DNA from: an uncultured Collinsella sp. | GTDB lineage: Bacteria > Actinomycetota > Coriobacteriia > Coriobacteriales > Coriobacteriaceae | DNA length: 17,726 nt | Direction of reading: 5' to 3' | Assembly (NCBI GenBank): GCA_958445895.1 | Contig: CAUCTV010000025.1 | Coordinates: forward strand, 1 to 17,726 | Shown: positions 13,535 to 17,726 of the stretch, piece after piece | Layout of the letters: the number at the start of each line of letters is the position of its first letter | Numbering within the stretch: position 1 is the first letter of the stretch | Program-made: the position numbers and the translations under genes | Notes under the pieces: model-generated | What the model was told of the DNA's origin: nothing | What the model saw: the letters and a program-made list of their open reading frames with translations, nothing else | Database searches by the model: none

Positions 13535-15838
13535 ATGTTACCAAAGGACAAAGTCGCACTTTCGACTTGGTTTTCGTATCATAACTATGGAACGGCGTTA
13601 CAGGTAACCGCTTTGTATCATTTATTAAGCGAGCTTGGAAAAGACGTTGATGTTGTAAATTATATCCCTGTCGGTAAGTGCATAAATAGACCAGACTATA
13701 AAGGCGTTGGCCCGTATTTCTGCGAGCTAATTAGTAAGGCATTTAATAAGGTCTTTAATAGGTCGTATACCCCAGCATCTCGTGAAAAGTTATTCGATGC
13801 GTTTCTTGATGAGCATTTGTCCTTTACAGCTGAGTGCTTGATACAGCCTGATTTTGAGCGATTGAACGATTACTACGATATTTTTGTTTGTGGTAGTGAT
13901 CAGATTTGGAATCCGTCTTTTTACAACTCTCGTTATTTTTTTGATTATGTTTCAGATAATCGAAAAAAGGTTTCCTATGCACCTAGTGTTGGGAATTCTA
14001 AGGTTGACGACGAAGACGTCGCTCGTTGCATGAAGAAGCTCTGCAGCAGGTTTGATGCGCTTTCTACGCGTGAGGAATCTGGCAGTAAAATCGTATCTGA
14101 GCTTACGGGGAGGGATGTCGAAACCGTAATTGATCCTACCTTGTTGATGAGTTCTTCTGACTGGAATAGTCTCACCGGAGAAGCGGTTGCGCCTTCGGAG
14201 CCCTATATGCTTGCATATATGCTGGGTTATAACAAAGACCATTGGAAAAGGGTCTACGAGTTGGCTTCTTTGCTCGACTTGCCGGTTCGCATTATTCCTG
14301 TGTTTAAGAGAGATCTTAAGAGGGGAGGCTGTATCACGGATCCTGTTGGCCCCGCGGAATTCGTATCGCTAATTGCGAACGCGAGCTACGTATGCACGGA
14401 TTCTTTCCATGGCGTTGCCTTCTCAATTAATCTCAACCGTGATTTTTGCGTATTTGAGAGATTCAAACGAGGAGCCTCTGGTAGCCAGAATTCTCGCATC
14501 TACAACATTCTTGATAAGATGAGTCTCCAGGCAAGGCTTGCTCTCGATGGTGTTTCGAATGAGGAGCTTATTAACAAAATTGAATGGACAGAGCCCAATA
14601 ATCTGCTTTTGGCTCAACGTGAGCATTCGCTTAATTGGTTGAAAAACGCGCTTGCCCTTGAGCCCTCTTTTGACAATGTCAAAAACAGCATAAAGAAAAA
14701 TCGCTCGCTTTGCTGCGGCTGTGGTGCTTGCGAGGTTGCTTGTCCGGTTGACGCGATTTCCATGAAGCTTGATGAAGAAGGCTTTTGGAGGGCGAATGTT
14801 AACGAGGATAAATGTATCTCGTGTGGTAAGTGCCGTAAAGCATGTCCGTTAATCCACCATGAGAACGCCTTGCCCGTGGAGCAAGGAAAGCTGTATTCAT
14901 TTAAAACGCAAGACGTGTCTCAGCTTATGCATTCCTCGAGTGGTGGCGCTGGAGCGGCGATTGCGGCCGCTGCCTCTTCCGATGGCGCGTATGTACTCGG
15001 CTGTGCCTACGAAGACGGCCGTGGAGCTGTAGGTAAGCTGGTGAGCCCCGGTGATTCCGAGGGACTCTCTAGTCTTGCGGGAAGTAAATATACTCAAGAG
15101 GAAGTGCGCGATGAGCTCAAGCATGCTGCTGACTGCGGTGGCCAATTGTTTGTTTTCGGCACTCCATGTCAGATTCAGGCTGCGCGTAATCTCTTTAGCG
15201 GGCATGAAGATGTTACCTATGTTGACTTTGTTTGCCACGGAGTCCCTTCTCGTCATCTTCTAAGCCGTTATTCGGATTGGCTTAACCGTTGTTATGGCCT
15301 CGATCCGCAAAAGCTGCATGTCAATTTTCGATACAAACCCCGAGGTTGGAGAGAGAGATATATATATACGAGCGATGGCTCCTCTGAATCTTGTCGTAGC
15401 CAACACGAGGACCCTTACTTTCTTTTGTTTGAGGCTGGGCAGTGCTACGGTCAGTCATGTTATGAGTGCCCGTGGAGGGCAACAAGCGCCGCCGATCTTC
15501 GAATGGCAGATTACTGGGGCCCTCGATTCTCCAAAGATGAGACGGGCGTCAGCATGCTTCTTGCTTCGACCGAGCGTGGCGAGAAGATCATCGCTGATCT
15601 CAGGCAAGCTGGAGCTGTTTCTGAACAGCCTTTCTCTGACTATAACAAGTATCAACAGACCAAGAACTTCCGTATGCCTGTGTTCCGAGATGTGCTAATT
15701 GACGCTCTATCCGATCCGTCTTCTAACATCCAAGACATAAGTGATCAATTTGCTTTGCCTGTTGCTCAGGAACGGAAGGCTATGAGGCGGCTGAATCCCT
15801 TAAAGGAGATCGCCAAAAAGATTCTTAAGAGAGGTTAG
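13535..15838 (+). CDS. Fused polysaccharide pyruvyltransferase / FrhB-like iron-sulfur protein
   Basis: A 767-residue two-part protein. Residues about 5-370 are a polysaccharide pyruvyltransferase (PF04230): the N-terminal STWFSYHNYGTALQV, CGSDQIWNP (119-127) and CTDSFHGVAFS (287-297) are diagnostic. It would transfer pyruvate from phosphoenolpyruvate to a glycan sugar. Two 4Fe-4S clusters follow: C393-C396-C399-C403 and C427-C430-C433-C437. The rest (about 447-767) matches the coenzyme F420 hydrogenase/dehydrogenase beta family, with FGTPCQIQAA, VDFVCHGVPS and CYECPWR. In many capsule loci the two functions are adjacent separate genes; here they are one frame with no internal stop. The partner reaction of the FrhB part is not known. 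ATG 13535 is chosen over TTG 13526; there is no strong ribosome site, so expression may be low or rely on the upstream reading. Confidence 0.9.
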   Translation: MLPKDKVALSTWFSYHNYGTALQVTALYHLLSELGKDVDVVNYIPVGKCINRPDYKGVGPYFCELISKAFNKVFNRSYTPASREKLFDAFLDEHLSFTAECLIQPDFERLNDYYDIFVCGSDQIWNPSFYNSRYFFDYVSDNRKKVSYAPSVGNSKVDDEDVARCMKKLCSRFDALSTREESGSKIVSELTGRDVETVIDPTLLMSSSDWNSLTGEAVAPSEPYMLAYMLGYNKDHWKRVYELASLLDLPVRIIPVFKRDLKRGGCITDPVGPAEFVSLIANASYVCTDSFHGVAFSINLNRDFCVFERFKRGASGSQNSRIYNILDKMSLQARLALDGVSNEELINKIEWTEPNNLLLAQREHSLNWLKNALALEPSFDNVKNSIKKNRSLCCGCGACEVACPVDAISMKLDEEGFWRANVNEDKCISCGKCRKACPLIHHENALPVEQGKLYSFKTQDVSQLMHSSSGGAGAAIAAAASSDGAYVLGCAYEDGRGAVGKLVSPGDSEGLSSLAGSKYTQEEVRDELKHAADCGGQLFVFGTPCQIQAARNLFSGHEDVTYVDFVCHGVPSRHLLSRYSDWLNRCYGLDPQKLHVNFRYKPRGWRERYIYTSDGSSESCRSQHEDPYFLLFEAGQCYGQSCYECPWRATSAADLRMADYWGPRFSKDETGVSMLLASTERGEKIIADLRQAGAVSEQPFSDYNKYQQTKNFRMPVFRDVLIDALSDPSSNIQDISDQFALPVAQERKAMRRLNPLKEIAKKILKRG

Positions 15839-15841
15839 TGT

Positions 15842-17248
15842 ATGGCGAAAAAGCGTAATAAAGAGCTCGCGGTTAATGCGGGGCTTTTCGCCATTAGCTC
15901 TTTCGGCTCAAAGGCAATTTCATTTTTGCTTTTGCCGCTTTACACTGCGGTTCTTTCGACCGGGGATTACGGCACTGTAGACCTTATGAACAGCACTGTC
16001 AGCCTTCTGGTGCCGTTACTTACGTTAAATATCCAGGATGCCGTATTGCGGTTCGGATTGGGTAAGGATGCCGATCCGAAAGAGATTGTCTCTGTTGGAC
16101 TTCGTATGGTAGCGGCAGGAGGGACTGTCCTGCTTTTGGTTGTCGCCGCGCTGCATTTTCTCGGCATCTTGCCTGTCGATGGGATTTATTGCGTATTCCT
16201 TGTAGGAATGTTTTACCTCTCTGCGCTATCCAACGTGGTCACTATGTATGTAAAGTCGCAAGACCACGTGCGTTCGCTTGTTGTAAGCGGGCTTGGAAAC
16301 ACGCTTATCATGAGCGTGTCAGCGGTTCTGCTGCTTGTCGTTTTTAAGATGGGCGTACTCGGCTACATGCTCTCGATGGCGCTTGGTTATCTGTTTTCTG
16401 TGCTGTATCTGTTTTGGGCGGGAAAGGTTTGGCAGTGTTTTGGGGTCGATATTCGGTCCGGCCTCATGCGCTCTATGATTGCTTTAAGTGCTCCTCTCGT
16501 TGCAAACAGCATCGCATGGTGGATTAATGATGTCAGCGACCGTTACGTTGTTACTTTGATTTGTGGTGCTGCAGCAAACGGTCTTTACGCAGTTGCCTAT
16601 AAAATCCCTTCGATTTTGTCGACGCTGCAGTCTATCTTTTATAATGCATGGGCAATTTCCGCAGTTAAGGAGTTTGATCCCCAGGATTCTGATGGCTTTC
16701 TCGGGACGACCTATGAACTGTATTCCGGTGCAATTGCCATTGCGTGCTCAGTCATCATGTTGCTGGATATACCGCTGGCTCGAATTCTCTATTCGAACGA
16801 CTTCTTTGATGCCTGGCGTTATGTTCCCCTATTGTTGGTCGGAGTTATGCTCAATGGCCTTTCTCTTTTTGAAGGGTGTTTATTTACTGCGGCTCGAAAA
16901 ACAAAGGCAGTTTCTTGGACTACCGTAGTGGGGGCTACCGTTGGTATTGCGACCTGCATCGGCTTGACTCTGATAATAGGGGCCCTTGGCGCTGCCGTTG
17001 CGACCGTTGTAGGATATTTGGTTACTTGGTCAACAAGAACTGTAGTGATGACGCGCTACATTGCTCGAATTAAGGTTTCGTGGCAACTTGAGATTGCAAC
17101 TCTTCTGGCTTTAATCCTCCAAGCTCTTTTGGCAATGCAATGGGGCATGCAATTAATCCAAGTACCTATTCTTGCTGCAGTCGTGTTTCTGCGTCGTCGT
17201 CAGCTCATGAGCATTTGCGATTTTGTTCGCAAAAAGGTCGCTAGTTGA
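15842..17248 (+). CDS. wzx: Wzx-type polysaccharide flippase
   Basis: A 468-residue integral membrane protein of the MOP superfamily (PST/RfbX type) with about 14 membrane helices. It should flip the undecaprenyl-linked repeat unit to the outer face for Wzy. The N-terminal helix pattern (LFAISSFGSKAISFLLLPLY then TGDYGTVDL) is typical. So are the central WWINDVSDRYVV and GLYAVAYKIPSIL blocks at the start of the second half. The C-terminus is short and basic (RKKVAS). AAGAGAGG (15827-15834) lies 7 nt before the ATG, and the gap to the previous gene is 3 nt, so the two are co-translated. No terminator is seen just after the stop. Members are known for loose substrate specificity, so the glycan cannot be inferred from it. 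Confidence 0.92.
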   Translation: MAKKRNKELAVNAGLFAISSFGSKAISFLLLPLYTAVLSTGDYGTVDLMNSTVSLLVPLLTLNIQDAVLRFGLGKDADPKEIVSVGLRMVAAGGTVLLLVVAALHFLGILPVDGIYCVFLVGMFYLSALSNVVTMYVKSQDHVRSLVVSGLGNTLIMSVSAVLLLVVFKMGVLGYMLSMALGYLFSVLYLFWAGKVWQCFGVDIRSGLMRSMIALSAPLVANSIAWWINDVSDRYVVTLICGAAANGLYAVAYKIPSILSTLQSIFYNAWAISAVKEFDPQDSDGFLGTTYELYSGAIAIACSVIMLLDIPLARILYSNDFFDAWRYVPLLLVGVMLNGLSLFEGCLFTAARKTKAVSWTTVVGATVGIATCIGLTLIIGALGAAVATVVGYLVTWSTRTVVMTRYIARIKVSWQLEIATLLALILQALLAMQWGMQLIQVPILAAVVFLRRRQLMSICDFVRKKVAS

Positions 17249-17310
17249 TAGGTGATGTTTCATTGTTCGCTGACTTCACTTACTTAGGATCTGCGAACTT
17301 GCGCTTGTAG

Positions 17311-17580
17311 GAATACTGCAACGAATCATCGCTGGATGAATTGGTTTATAGCATTTTAGATGCCGTCAATGGGCAACGTTATAAGCTCTTTGGCCTTTGT
17401 GAGGGTTGGAGAATTTTTCTGGACACCTGTGTAATCGTTGATCGTGCGTTTACTCGCAAGAAAAAATCGAGCCAGAAATTGCTTGGGCACTTAATGGGGC
17501 GATTGGGGGATAAGGGTGCTAGACTGATTCTCCCCGAGGTCATTCAACTCGAGTTGGAAAAGGTTCTGCGCGGTACCCGT
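17311..17580 (+). pseudogene. PIN-domain-like protein remnant
   Basis: The plus frame is open from 17311 after a stop at 17308. Its core, IFLDTCVIVD (about 17413-17442) followed some 30 residues later by LILPEVIQLELEK, matches the start of a PIN nuclease fold: the first Asp, then an acidic residue in the 'LPEVV..E' helix. The spacing resembles PIN proteins of the VapC/DUF4935 type, which cut RNA. No ATG or ribosome site precedes it; TTG 17341 is the only early start. After about 17565 the composition turns very GC-rich and the reading no longer looks like the family, though no stop occurs before the window ends. I infer a truncated remnant, but a gene continuing past the window cannot be excluded. 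Confidence 0.4.
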
Positions 17581-17637
17581 TTCGGCTGTTCGCCCCGCCA
17601 CCGCACAGCTGGTCTGCCTCGGCGTCCCTCACGGCGT

Positions 17638-17726
17638 TCACGTCTGCTCGGTGAGTCTGCGAAACAGCTCCTGCATGAATATGTCGCCGTCGTCGAAACG
17701 GGGCATGGCGTGTATGTCCGGCGTCG
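17638..17726 (-). CDS. C-terminal end of a minus-strand gene (partial)
   Basis: Reading leftwards from the window edge, the minus strand encodes 28 residues ending in a TGA at 17638-17640. They include MPRFDDGDIFMQELFRRLTE. The balanced composition and C/G-ending codons look like a native gene end, converging on the polysaccharide operon. It is too short to identify. It overlaps the plus-strand tail of the PIN-like frame, so only one of the two is likely real here. Confidence 0.4.
   Translation of the reverse strand, partial: TPDIHAMPRFDDGDIFMQELFRRLTEQT

Noticed and set aside
3898..17248. Insertion sequence or transposase driving the mosaic
   Set aside because: No transposase, integrase, terminal inverted repeats or target duplications were found in the operon.
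17249..17310. Intrinsic terminator after wzx
   Set aside because: No GC-rich stem followed by a T-run is visible, so the end of the transcript is not defined within the window.

Overview
The window looks like a Coriobacteriia chromosome, most likely Collinsella or a close relative. The housekeeping gene thrS is GC-rich with C/G-ending codons, and it is followed by a specialised NusG paralogue (LoaP-type) that heads a capsule or exopolysaccharide operon. The genus call is inferred from style and gene order; no database search was possible.

Layout. 1-475: a tandem array of four 80-bp units built from facing arms (ATCTGTAACA / TGTTACAGAT), then a short gap. 476-907: a small membrane protein with two zinc ribbons. 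1004-1063: a strong hairpin and a sigma70-like promoter. 1133-2896: thrS, closed by two consecutive intrinsic terminators. 3001-3222: a promoter and leader region with inverted repeats. 3223-3813: loaP-like antiterminator. 3898-17248: one co-directional polysaccharide operon with short gaps or overlaps, broken only around a decayed glycosyltransferase at 12.7-13.5 kb. 17249-17726: a PIN-domain-like remnant without a clear start, and the apparent C-terminal end of a minus-strand gene running off the window.

How the genes work together. A membrane phosphoglycosyl transferase (3898) starts the repeat unit on undecaprenyl phosphate. A WecG/TagA-family (GT26) enzyme, a GT4 enzyme and a GT32-like enzyme extend it. 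CapE-CapF-CapG (FnlABC) turn UDP-GlcNAc into UDP-N-acetyl-L-fucosamine. A left-handed beta-helix acetyltransferase and a fused pyruvyltransferase / F420-dehydrogenase-beta-like protein probably decorate the glycan. Wzx flips the unit and Wzy polymerises it. No Wzz, kinase or ABC exporter is visible, so the length-control genes must lie elsewhere. LoaP would let RNA polymerase read through this long operon.

Most interesting signals. (1) Three poly-G tracts lie in this one locus: G7 in the loaP Shine-Dalgarno region, G9 just before the initiating transferase, and G10 inside the acetyltransferase gene. With one G fewer, the last would restore the family-typical C-terminus, which suggests slipped-strand phase variation. 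(2) Long perfect inverted repeats (19, 13 and 12 bp, plus shorter ones) lie inside glycosyltransferase coding sequences; they could be intragenic pause or termination hairpins that LoaP has to suppress. (3) The strictly periodic 80-bp array at the left edge. (4) Composition shifts sharply between genes (very GC-rich capEFG, AT-rich wzy/GT2 region), so the operon is a mosaic.
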